Part shown: positions 1-6,048 of the stretch, in pieces
How positions within the stretch are numbered: the first letter of the stretch is position 1
How the letters are laid out: each line of letters opens with the position of its first letter
Source: Candidatus Sabulitectum sp.
GTDB lineage: Bacteria; Fermentibacterota; Fermentibacteria; Fermentibacterales; JCC-6
Reading direction: 5' to 3'
NCBI GenBank assembly: GCA_029940175.1
Contig: JAOZRM010000034.1
Coordinates: 1-15,518, forward strand
Length of the DNA stretch: 15,518 bases
Translations under genes and position numbers: made by a program
Notes under the pieces: generated by a model
The model's database searches: none
What the model saw: only the letters and a program-made list of their open reading frames with translations
What the model was told of the DNA's origin: nothing

Positions 1-434
1 GGGGCTGTTGCTGAGGCAACGGCACCAAGCAGCGCAGCTGCAGCCAGTGGCATAAGCCCAGTAAGCCACAACACCGCTGTAACAGTTCCAAAAGAAAGTA
101 ACATCTGCACAAGGGTAATTATCACAACAGCTCTGCCTGTACGGCGAAGCTTAACAAGGCTGAATTCACTGCCGATAACCAGCGCTATAACTACAAGAGC
201 CACTTCTGTAATTATTCCAAGCTCATCATGCAGATCGGAGTGAACCATGCCTGTCATGGAAGGCCCCAGGATCATACCTGCAACGATGAAACCAGTAATT
301 GCAGGAATACCTGCCTTTGAGGCAAGTCTTCCCAGGAAGAAACTGCCCACAAGCAGGATTCCAACACCAAATACAGGATGGATACTTACCACTTCCCGTA
401 TGTCCAGCAGCGAAGTTAGTATTCGTTCAAACAT
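1..434 (-). CDS. CPA2-family cation:proton antiporter, N-terminal part (cut by window edge)
   Basis: Translating the minus strand from an ATG at 434 gives 144 residues with no stop, running off the left edge. The protein begins MFERILTSLLDIREVVSIHP and is very hydrophobic. The visible part holds about four to five membrane segments. It contains KAGIPAITGFIVAGMILGPS, typical of the first half of KefB/CPA2-type Na+(K+)/H+ exchangers, and then LGAVASATAP, matching the family's conserved GAxxxATSP-like segment. Family knowledge: these inner-membrane proteins exchange monovalent cations for protons. Ion specificity and any C-terminal TrkA-N domain lie outside the window. No Shine-Dalgarno sequence precedes the ATG, but TATATT ends 7 bases upstream, so the message may be leaderless or may start further in. 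Family assignment is confident; the start is uncertain. Confidence 0.85.
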   Translation of the reverse strand, partial: MFERILTSLLDIREVVSIHPVFGVGILLVGSFFLGRLASKAGIPAITGFIVAGMILGPSMTGMVHSDLHDELGIITEVALVVIALVIGSEFSLVKLRRTGRAVVIITLVQMLLSFGTVTAVLWLTGLMPLAAAALLGAVASATA

Positions 435-531
435 GGAGGCTAATATAGTTTCAGGAAATCAACAGTGCTACTGAATAGCACCAAAAGTCTCCAGCCAGCT
501 TACCTGCCTGTTCCGTGCTAAGAACGGGGGG

Positions 532-605
532 AGTTCGAATTCGCTTTGGGGTGCCAAACGATATTATCGAACTTTACAACTAGTTCCTAATGAACTCACT
601 GCAGG
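532..605 (+). repeat. Dispersed hairpin repeat, copy 1 (upstream of hicAB)
   Basis: This copy shares GGGGTGCCAAAC and the distal block CCTAAT..A.TCACTGCAGG with copy 3 at 3073-3153, and ATTATCGAACTTT with copy 2 at 1178-1242. Outer arms AGTTCGA (532-538) and TCGAACT (567-573) are perfect inverted repeats. The inner stem seen in copy 3 is partly deleted. It lies 64 bases upstream of hicA. I do not recognise the repeat family. Confidence 0.7.
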
Positions 606-633
606 AAGCTGGAAGAGTTAGTTTGAATCAATC

Positions 634-662
634 TTGGCAAAAAGTCATCTGTTTCTTATTCT
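634..662 (+). promoter_or_regulatory. Putative sigma-70-type promoter of hicAB
   Basis: TTGGCA (634-639) and TATTCT (657-662) are separated by exactly 17 bases, matching five and four of six consensus positions. The -10 box ends only 6 bases before the hicA ATG and no Shine-Dalgarno sequence precedes that ATG. Transcription would therefore start at or next to the start codon, giving a leaderless message. This is inferred from sequence alone. Confidence 0.4.
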
Positions 663-668
663 ACCACT

Positions 669-923
669 ATGAGTAAAAACGAAAAGCTTCTCGAACAGAT
701 TTTACTTGGTCGGTCGGATGCCAATGTTGCTTTCGGCAGACTATGCGTTCTTCTTGGTCGACTTGGCTTTGATGAGCGAATTAGGGGCGATCATCATATA
801 TTCACCATGGGAGGAGTGGAAGAAATTCTAAACTTGCAGCCCAGAGAAGGCAAAGCAAAATCCTATCAGGTTAAGCAGGTTAGGAATATTATTCTCAAGT
901 ATGACCTTCGCATTGGAGAGTAG
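669..923 (+). CDS. hicA: HicA-type mRNA interferase toxin
   Basis: This 84-residue protein matches the HicA family in length and pattern. It has an N-terminal helical segment, then GDHHIF at residues 40-45 with the conserved catalytic-type histidine (H42 or H43), then strand segments and a C-terminal KAKSYQVKQVRNIILKY block. Family knowledge: HicA has a double-stranded-RNA-binding fold and cleaves mRNA unless bound by HicB. The partner gene follows after a 2-base gap, so the two form one operon with the toxin first, the usual hicAB order. No ribosome-binding site precedes the ATG and no alternative upstream start is available, so initiation may be leaderless. The catalytic histidine is present and no frame break is seen, so the toxin could be active. 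Confidence 0.9.
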   Translation: MSKNEKLLEQILLGRSDANVAFGRLCVLLGRLGFDERIRGDHHIFTMGGVEEILNLQPREGKAKSYQVKQVRNIILKYDLRIGE

Positions 924-925
924 AT

Positions 926-1138
926 ATGGATACTAGATACGAAATTATCATTTTCTGGAGTAAGGAAGATCAGGCATATCTGGCTGAAGTTCCCGAACTC
1001 CCCGGTTGTATGGCAGATGGTGAAACTTATCAACAGGCATTATCTAATGCTGAGCAGATTATCCAGGAGTGGATTGGAACTGCTCAAGAACTTGGGCGGT
1101 CTATTCCAGAACCCAAAGGCCGTTTAGCTTACGCATGA
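926..1138 (+). CDS. hicB: HicB-type antitoxin, minimal single-domain form
   Basis: This 70-residue protein has the HicB N-terminal fold: YEIIIFWSKEDQAYLAEVPE, then LPGCMADGETYQQALSNAEQ and a helix ending in EWI. That is the standard partial RNase H-like domain that caps HicA. Many HicB proteins continue into a ribbon-helix-helix or helix-turn-helix DNA-binding domain; this one stops at LAYA without it, so it probably neutralises HicA but cannot by itself repress the operon. A GGAGAG ribosome-binding site (915-920) lies in the last codons of hicA, 5 bases before the ATG, and favours coupled translation. The C-terminal EPKGRLAYA resembles other short HicB members, so truncation by mutation is not required. 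Confidence 0.88.
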   Translation: MDTRYEIIIFWSKEDQAYLAEVPELPGCMADGETYQQALSNAEQIIQEWIGTAQELGRSIPEPKGRLAYA

Positions 1139-1177
1139 AGTAGGCTTTCTTTATCAGCTTCCAAACTGCGCTCATTT

Positions 1178-1242
1178 AGTTCCGAAAGCATCCACTATGG
1201 GGTGCCAAATGAAATTATCGAACTTTGACCAAAAGATCCTAA
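1178..1242 (+). repeat. Dispersed hairpin repeat, copy 2 (downstream of hicAB)
   Basis: This copy contains GCATCCACTATGGGGTGCC, identical to the core of copy 3, followed by ATTATCGAACTTT as in copy 1. Outer arms AGTTC (1178-1182, continuing CGA) and TCGAACT (1218-1224) pair with one bulged base. The inner arms GCATCC and GGGTGC also pair. It starts 40 bases after hicB, so copies 1 and 2 bracket the hicAB pair in direct orientation. Confidence 0.7.
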
Positions 1243-1352
1243 AGTATCTAACAAGGGGTGCTGCTTTGAATGAAGCGATAGAAGATAGCGGCTTTGTGGC
1301 AAACAAACCTACTTATTTGAGCCTGGAACAATTCTTGCTGGTCAGAAAATGA
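1209..1352 (+). CDS. Possible small protein or gene remnant, 47 residues
   Basis: An ATG at 1209, inside the 3' part of repeat copy 2, opens a frame of 47 residues that begins MKLSNFDQKILKYLTRGAAL and ends in LEQFLLVRK. An in-frame ATG at 1197 would give 51 residues. The amino-acid mix looks protein-like, with amphipathic helices and few rare residues. I do not recognise the family and see no Shine-Dalgarno sequence. It is convergent with the minus-strand surface protein ending at 1358. It could be the tail of a gene fused by chance to the repeat, or non-coding. Confidence 0.25.
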   Translation: MKLSNFDQKILKYLTRGAALNEAIEDSGFVANKPTYLSLEQFLLVRK

Positions 1353-1357
1353 ACTTT

Positions 1358-2839
1358 CTAGTCCAGAAGAATACAACTTGAGCATTGAGATCCAGAGGTA
1401 GTCCAAAGTTGTAATAGATAACAACCTGGAGTCAACTGAGCTGAGGGATACCATTCAATAGCATTGATCCCCTGGGTAAAGAACCTGTCAGTTAAGGTTT
1501 GTACCTTCCTTCCACTAAGGTCGTAAACCGCTATTGACGCAATGCTGGACGCTGGTTGGTAGAATTCTATTACAGAGCCGGAGGAAGTGTGAATTGGATT
1601 GGGAATTCTGATGAAGGCAGGGCGGTTGTTTGTGTCGGTGTATCCAATGCCAGTCTCCGGAGCGAATCTTACCAGCATGGCATCTGATGAGCCTGCACCG
1701 AAGGAGCGTGTGTCGCCAGCAGCAATGTAACCTCCATCTGAAGTCTGCTCAACGAAGTGGCCCCTGTCCCAATCAGAACCACCGAATGTCATGTCCCACT
1801 GGAGATTACCACTGGGGTCAGATTTAATGATCCACAAATCATGACTTCCTGCACCGTAGGAACCTGTGGTGGCAGAAACCACATACCCACCTCCATAGGT
1901 CTGCTGGACATAGGTTCCCTCATCCACTTTTGTGCCACCGTAGGTTCTGCTCCATTGCAAATTGCCTTCTTCGTCAGTTTTGATCAACCAGACATCCTTA
2001 TTCCCCGGTTCGACCGAGCTGGTATATCCAGTTATTACATAGCAACCATCCGTAGTCTGTTGAACCGACCTTCCCAAGTCCGCATAAGAACCTCCAAATG
2101 TCTGATCCCATTCGGTGTATCCCTGTGAATCAGTTTTGATTAGGTACAAATCATCAGATCCTGCTCCCCAGGATGAAGTAAAACCTGCAATAACAAATCC
2201 GCCCTCAGAGGTTTGCTGTACGGACAGACCTGCTTCCGTACCGGAATCACCAAAGAACCTTATCCAAAGAATCTCACCTGACAAATCGAATTTGGCCAGA
2301 AAAACATCAACGGTACCGGTGAAGTAAGAGGTAAAGCTGCCTGAAACGATGAAACCATGATCGTCAGTTTGGATCACTGCTCTGCCTTCATCCCAACCGG
2401 TGAGACCTATAGTTTTACTCCAGAGCAGGTTTCCAGCCTCATCCGTCTTTACCAGCCAGATATCCCTGCCTCCGGCACCAAAGGATTCTGTAAATCCTGT
2501 CAGTACGTATCCTCCATCAAAGGTCTGGCTGACGGAGTAAGCGTATTCATTTGCTGTACCACCGAATGTGTTTTCCCACAGCATGTTTCCATTTTCATCG
2601 GTTTTCACCAGCCAGAAATCTGCTCCATTTGCTGAACTGGAGCTATTCACTCCTGCGAGAATGAACCCATTGTCTTCTGTTTGCCTGACTGCATAGCAGT
2701 GATCTAGGCTTGAGCTGCCAAATGTACGGCTCCAGATTATGTCAGGTTGAGCCCAGAGGTTGGGTGCGAGGAAGAAAAGAAAAACAAGGTATTGAATAAT
2801 GTATCTGCGATGAGCAGTGGGATTTTTTGGAGATGACAT
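1358..2839 (-). CDS. Secreted seven-repeat beta-propeller-like protein with T9SS sorting domain
   Basis: From ATG 2839 the protein is 493 residues. An upstream in-frame ATG at 2896 would give 512, but 2839 has GGAG 10 bases upstream and yields a normal signal peptide: basic HRR, hydrophobic core YIIQYLVFLFFLAPN, cleavage near LWA/Q. The mature part has seven repeats of about 52 residues with a W.(R/N)TFGG ... QT.DGG(Y/F)..(A/T)G ... D.WL(V/I)KTD.. pattern, probably a seven-bladed propeller. The C-terminal ~85 residues (IPNPIHTSSGSVIEF ... IAVYDLSGRKV ... GCYLLQL) match the T9SS type-A sorting domain, which targets proteins across the outer membrane in Bacteroidota-like organisms. No catalytic motif is seen, so an adhesive or binding role is only a guess. 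It is transcribed alone and converges on hicAB. Confidence 0.85.
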   Translation of the reverse strand: MSSPKNPTAHRRYIIQYLVFLFFLAPNLWAQPDIIWSRTFGSSSLDHCYAVRQTEDNGFILAGVNSSSSANGADFWLVKTDENGNMLWENTFGGTANEYAYSVSQTFDGGYVLTGFTESFGAGGRDIWLVKTDEAGNLLWSKTIGLTGWDEGRAVIQTDDHGFIVSGSFTSYFTGTVDVFLAKFDLSGEILWIRFFGDSGTEAGLSVQQTSEGGFVIAGFTSSWGAGSDDLYLIKTDSQGYTEWDQTFGGSYADLGRSVQQTTDGCYVITGYTSSVEPGNKDVWLIKTDEEGNLQWSRTYGGTKVDEGTYVQQTYGGGYVVSATTGSYGAGSHDLWIIKSDPSGNLQWDMTFGGSDWDRGHFVEQTSDGGYIAAGDTRSFGAGSSDAMLVRFAPETGIGYTDTNNRPAFIRIPNPIHTSSGSVIEFYQPASSIASIAVYDLSGRKVQTLTDRFFTQGINAIEWYPSAQLTPGCYLLQLWTTSGSQCSSCILLD

Positions 2840-3072
2840 ATTTCGTATGCTCCAATCACGGTAGGGTGCTGTTCGAAATTCCAGGTAGCGTTTCATCTCA
2901 CAGAAAACACAACAAGGTGCAAGTTGTTTTTAAGTAGTAATTTGCACCATCTGAAGTAATCATAACGGCTCATGGTGTGAATTAGCAATGGACCGTCTGT
3001 ATTTAGGTTTGAGGATGATTTCTGAAAATTGATTACTGGGAACCTGAATATGCATCAGAACCTCTGGGTCAG

Positions 3073-3153
3073 GGTTCCAAAGGCATCCACTATGGGGTGC
3101 CAAACAGGATTTTGGAACTTTTTACAGAACTCTCCTAATCCATTCACTGCAGG
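3073..3153 (+). repeat. Dispersed hairpin repeat, copy 3 (upstream of parD-like operon)
   Basis: This is the best-formed copy. Outer arms GTTCCAAA (3074-3081) and TTTGGAAC (3111-3118) pair over 8 bases. Inner arms GGCATCC (3082-3088) and GGGTGCC (3095-3101) pair over 7 bases with one G-T wobble and a 6-base loop. The outer-arm sequence differs from copy 1 on both sides, so pairing is kept by compensating changes. The distal block ends in CACTGCAGG as in copy 1. Confidence 0.75.
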
Positions 3154-3258
3154 TGCTAGAGTACATTCACATACTATATTTGAGAAATGTCCTTTTGTGA
3201 TAGCATTGCATAATGCAACAGATCGAGTTATATATGCAACAGAAGGAGGTACAACATG
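3113..3258 (+). pseudogene. Decayed T9SS C-terminal sorting-domain remnant
   Basis: In one open plus-strand frame this stretch reads NFLQNSPNPFTAGARVH, then FVIALHNATDRVIYATEGG. It follows the template of the T9SS type-A sorting domain (SPNPF ... hydrophobic strand ... IYDxxGRxV ... G) seen in the three secreted proteins of this window, with G replaced by D in the GR motif and no signal peptide or repeat region before it. I read it as the leftover 3' end of a lost surface-protein gene. The strong ribosome-binding site of the next gene is embedded in its last codons. Confidence 0.5.
3203..3243 (+). promoter_or_regulatory. Putative promoter and operator of the ParD-like/RelE operon
   Basis: Two exact copies of ATGCAACAGA start at 3213 and 3234, 21 bases apart (two helical turns). 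The first overlaps an inverted repeat GCATT-GCAT-AATGC at 3203-3216. A promoter-like pair TTGCAT (3206-3211) and TATATA (3229-3234), 17 bases apart, lies under these sites. Antitoxins of this type usually repress their own operon, so the arrangement fits an autoregulatory operator. This is inferred from position and symmetry. Confidence 0.45.
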
Positions 3259-3474
3259 ACTACTGCTGTAAGAGTCTCGGAGAATCTTGTTCGAGAAGCA
3301 AAACTTGTTAGTAACGTTGAAAACAGATCAATAACAGGGCAGATTGAGTATTGGGCTAAAATTGGCAAGTGTGCTGAAGAGAATCCTGATCTTACCTACA
3401 GGTTAATAAAGGATATTCTGATTGGTATCGAAGAAATGAATCAGGGTGAATACACTGAGTATAAATTGGGATAG
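3256..3474 (+). CDS. ParD-like type II antitoxin
   Basis: This 72-residue protein begins MTTAVRVSENLVREAKLVSN and continues RSITGQIEYWAKIGKCAEENPDL. That pattern is characteristic of the ParD-like antitoxin family: a short strand, then two helices forming a ribbon-helix-helix DNA-binding unit. The C-terminal KDILIGIEEMNQGEYTEYKL is the likely toxin-wrapping tail. A near-perfect ribosome-binding site, AAGGAGGT (3243-3250), lies 5 bases before the ATG. The antitoxin precedes its toxin by 6 bases, the usual order. Expected role: dimerise on the operator upstream, repress the operon and neutralise the RelE/ParE-type toxin. The strong start signal should keep antitoxin in excess of toxin, whose own ribosome-binding site is weak. 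Confidence 0.85.
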   Translation: MTTAVRVSENLVREAKLVSNVENRSITGQIEYWAKIGKCAEENPDLTYRLIKDILIGIEEMNQGEYTEYKLG

Positions 3475-3480
3475 CACCCT

Positions 3481-3762
3481 ATGAAAATTCTTCAATCCAG
3501 ATTATTCGCTAGAAGTGTTCGAAAGTTTCATAAACAAGAAAAGAAAGCATTGGATAATGAGATCAGGAAAATTATTCGTAATCCTGACATCGGCCAGGAA
3601 AAACGGGGAGAGCTGAAAGGTGTATTTGTTCATAAATTCAAGATTCATACAACACTATACCTTCTCTCTTACAAGTTGAATAACCCCCAGACACTAGAGC
3701 TGATAATGATCGGACCACACGAAAACTATTACAGAGATCTGGAAAATTATATCAGAGGCTAG
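3481..3762 (+). CDS. RelE/ParE-family toxin
   Basis: This 93-residue basic protein has the RelE/ParE fold pattern: an N-terminal strand, a lysine-rich double helix (FARSVRKFHKQEKKALDNEI), a sheet segment GELKGVFVHKFKI, YLLSYKL, and the C-terminal LELIMIGPHENYYRDLENYI. The GxHENFYRD-like ending is typical of one RelE/ParE subfamily that pairs with ParD-like antitoxins. Whether it cleaves mRNA on the ribosome or poisons gyrase cannot be told from sequence alone. Only a weak TTGGGA-like ribosome-binding site, inside the antitoxin's last codons, precedes the ATG, suggesting coupled translation. The reading frame is intact. Repeat copy 4 begins 45 bases after its stop. Confidence 0.87.
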   Translation: MKILQSRLFARSVRKFHKQEKKALDNEIRKIIRNPDIGQEKRGELKGVFVHKFKIHTTLYLLSYKLNNPQTLELIMIGPHENYYRDLENYIRG

Positions 3763-3806
3763 TTGGTTCAATCATTTTAACTTGCTTTGTTGCTGTGGTC
3801 GGAGAT

Positions 3807-3835
3807 AGTTCCAAAAGCATCCACTACGGGGTGCC
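3807..3835 (+). repeat. Dispersed hairpin repeat, copy 4 (partial, downstream of toxin)
   Basis: AGTTCCAAAAGCATCC then ACTACGGGGTGCC match the left half of copies 2 and 3 with one or two changes. The right outer arm and distal block are missing: sequence after GGGGTGCC no longer aligns. It closes the bracket around the ParD-like/RelE pair in the same orientation as the other copies. Confidence 0.65.
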
Positions 3836-3985
3836 ATGTAGATATATTCAAGAAGAAGAGCCAGTTGAGAGGTCAGGAGAAAATCACAGAAAATTCAGGA
3901 CTTGACCGAAGGAAATTAGTTCCTGGTACCATATTGTGTGCCATTTAGTTATATATTAAATGTACTTCTTCTGGGCGGAGAGAAT

Positions 3986-5779
3986 ATGAGATCATTCTTT
4001 TGCAAAGTGTTTCTTATCCTCATTGTCTCAAAGGGCTACTGTATTACTGTAACACAGTCAAATTGGTCTGGCGGACCTGGTGTTACTGGTCCCGTGCCAC
4101 AATGGACCGATACTTACTGCACATCTTCACAAATGTATACCGGAGCAGGCTACTTACTGACTAACTCCCTTGAACCGGTTGGTCATCAGATTGGTTGGGG
4201 AAGTGAGCCGGGAATGGTTGACGCAGGAGACATCGACAATGATGGGGATATTGATGTGGTTGTAGCCGACCAATACGATATCTTGATTTTCAGAAATATG
4301 GGTCAGGGACTTGTCTGGACCGAGGAAGACTTCTCCCTCGGTAGCCGCACCGTCAAGCTTATAGACTATGACGATGATGGATATCTGGACATCATCTCCG
4401 GCGCTGGCCGATTCAAGTGCCACACGAATACCGACGGTTCTGGAACTCAGTGGAATCTTGAAATCGAGTCAACATACCAGAATGGCACGACAGATTGCGA
4501 TGCTGCTGATCTTGATGGAGACGGTGATATGGATCTGATGGGATCATCAGGTGGCTATTACAATTTCTCCTGGTGGGAAGATAGCGATGACGGTTCGAGC
4601 CTTGGTATCCTGCATGACATCAATTCCTTGAATTCTCCTCAGTCAATACAGGCAGTTGATATGGATGGAGACGGAGACTATGATGCACTCGGGGCATCTC
4701 TTCATGGAGATAAGATCATTTGGTGTGAGAACCTCAATGTTGCACCAGGTCCCCACTGGCCCATGCATTTTGTCGTGACAGAACTTGATGACCCATCTGA
4801 TGCTTTTGCTTCTGATCTTGATGGTGACGGCGACATGGATGTTGTCGGATCAGCGAGGTCTTCTGATGTGGTTGGCTGGTGGGAGAATGTTGATGGTCAA
4901 GGAAATACGTGGGAAGAGCACTTACTCTCGAATACCTTCGATGGAGCCTGGGATGTGTATGTCGATGATATAGACAATGATGGAGACATGGATATCATCA
5001 GTGTCTCCTACTTCGACGCTGAAGTCGCATTTTGGGAGAACCGTGGTACTGAAGAATGGATGAAGCATACTATCACCACTGATTTTGAGAAGCCGACTTC
5101 CGTCTGTGTCTCCGACATTAACGGTGACGGTTTTAATGATGTCATCTGTGTCTCTAAGGTTAGTGACTCCATTTTTTGGTGGTCGATCCTTGAATATTCA
5201 CCATCAGGTTTTTTAGAGTCATCAATACTTGACTCAGAAGGTGAGTCCAACTGGATTTCTTTCTGTGTGGATCATACCCTTCTGCAGGGAACTTCCATTT
5301 TCGTTCAGTTCAGAAGCTCCAACGACTGGCAGAACATGGGTGAATGGAGCGAGTTACTTCTTCCCTCTGACACTACGCTTTGCGGTATTGTTCAGGATTC
5401 GACTAGGTTCTTTCAATACAGGTTTACATTCGAATCCGTAAACCAGCTGAAATCCGCTTTGGTTCATGATATCTCTGTTACATACGAATCTATAACTGGG
5501 ATAGAGCAGCAGAGTCAGTCATCTGTTTCAGCATTCCGGGCATCTCCAGCTAATAATCCATCAGATGGTTTTCTCTCAATTGACGTTAGTATACCAGTTG
5601 GTGACTTGTTGGACATTTCAATCTTCGATCTGTATGGACGCACGGTTCATGAAGAGCAGTTTTCTCAGCCAGCTGGCTCCCACAGTCTAGTTATTCAGAG
5701 CATATTCAGTGGTTATTACATTTGCAGAGTGGATTACAGGGGAGAATCGATTTTCTTCCCAACAGTAGTGCTAAGATGA
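3986..5779 (+). CDS. FG-GAP/VCBS-type seven-repeat secreted protein with T9SS sorting domain (paralogue A)
   Basis: The ATG at 3986 has GGAGAG 3 bases upstream and starts a signal peptide (MRSFFCKVFLILIVSKGYC), giving 597 residues; an in-frame ATG at 3938 adds 16 residues but has no such site. After the signal comes QSNWSGGPG, also found in the paralogue at 12323. Then follow seven repeats of about 50 residues, each with a calcium-type loop (DLDGDGDMD, DIDNDGDMD) and most with a WWEN-like element, consistent with an integrin-like seven-bladed propeller. A GFLESS.L ... GEWSELLLPSD ... FQYR domain follows. The last ~80 residues (NPSDGFLSIDVSIP ... ISIFDLYGRTV) form a T9SS type-A sorting domain. 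Its role is unknown; calcium-dependent surface binding is plausible. Its repeats are more diverged from each other than those of the paralogue. Confidence 0.85.
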   Translation: MRSFFCKVFLILIVSKGYCITVTQSNWSGGPGVTGPVPQWTDTYCTSSQMYTGAGYLLTNSLEPVGHQIGWGSEPGMVDAGDIDNDGDIDVVVADQYDILIFRNMGQGLVWTEEDFSLGSRTVKLIDYDDDGYLDIISGAGRFKCHTNTDGSGTQWNLEIESTYQNGTTDCDAADLDGDGDMDLMGSSGGYYNFSWWEDSDDGSSLGILHDINSLNSPQSIQAVDMDGDGDYDALGASLHGDKIIWCENLNVAPGPHWPMHFVVTELDDPSDAFASDLDGDGDMDVVGSARSSDVVGWWENVDGQGNTWEEHLLSNTFDGAWDVYVDDIDNDGDMDIISVSYFDAEVAFWENRGTEEWMKHTITTDFEKPTSVCVSDINGDGFNDVICVSKVSDSIFWWSILEYSPSGFLESSILDSEGESNWISFCVDHTLLQGTSIFVQFRSSNDWQNMGEWSELLLPSDTTLCGIVQDSTRFFQYRFTFESVNQLKSALVHDISVTYESITGIEQQSQSSVSAFRASPANNPSDGFLSIDVSIPVGDLLDISIFDLYGRTVHEEQFSQPAGSHSLVIQSIFSGYYICRVDYRGESIFFPTVVLR

Positions 5780-5814
5780 TTCTTCCATAGGAACAGGGAA
5801 AATTTCATAAATCC

Positions 5815-6033
5815 AATACGGGGTATCTACCGCAAGTTCTTGCAGCGGTGCCTGGTAATGTATTGCTCTCTGAAGGTGAAGCAAGTCTACCCAAAGATTG
5901 CGTTGCCAATATTTCTCAGGTTTCTACTGTGAACAAAGAAGATCTTGTGGAAAAGATCGGCATGCTTTCCTCTGAAAGGCTGGATGAAGTTCTACAAGGT
6001 GTATTTCTTCTGCTTGAACCGCGAGATATGTAA
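5815..6033 (+). pseudogene. 3' half of a mazF/pemK toxin gene
   Basis: The frame open from 5791 to 6033 encodes, from about 5840, AAVPGNVLLSEGEASLPKDC, then NISQVSTVNKEDLVEKIGML and VLQGVFLLLEPRDM. This is an excellent match to the C-terminal half of MazF/PemK mRNA interferases (APGNVLL...GLPKDSVxNVSQ...), which are usually about 110 residues. The N-terminal half with the conserved GEIxxVDxxPxxGxE block is absent, there is a stop at 5788 in frame, and no ribosome-binding site or antitoxin gene lies nearby. A GTG at 5848 could start a 61-residue peptide, but it would lack much of the active site. I call it a truncated relic. It lies 3' of the surface-protein gene and convergent with the transporter gene. 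Confidence 0.72.
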
Positions 6034-6048
6034 AATTCTCTGAACAAC

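Larger units (their letters stand above)
2840..3255. other. Intergenic stretch: repeat copy 3, sorting-domain remnant and ParD-operon control region
   Basis: No intact gene is seen. From left to right it holds the minus-strand gene's upstream region, repeat copy 3 (3073-3153), a decayed T9SS sorting-domain reading frame (about 3113-3258), and the promoter, operator and ribosome-binding site of the ParD-like operon (3203-3250). Plus-strand codons from about 3025 to 3135 read as a protein-like tail containing SKGIHYGVPN and ending at a TAA, possibly another gene relic. Confidence 0.6.

Noticed and set aside
1757..2635. Several plus-strand frames of 65-123 codons across 1630-2635
   Set aside because: They are antisense shadows of the repeat-rich minus-strand surface protein, with no ribosome-binding sites or family patterns.
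532..3835. The four repeats as classical integron attC sites
   Set aside because: The outer arms read GTTC...GAAC on both strands, not the conserved AAC...GTT core arrangement, and no integrase gene is in the window. Kept only as a cassette-like hypothesis.
3763..3900. A protein-coding gene (FVAVVGDSSKSIHYGVP...) in the frame through repeat copy 4
   Set aside because: The frame opens inside the toxin gene, has no start codon with a ribosome-binding site and ends soon after. More likely a relic carried by the repeat.
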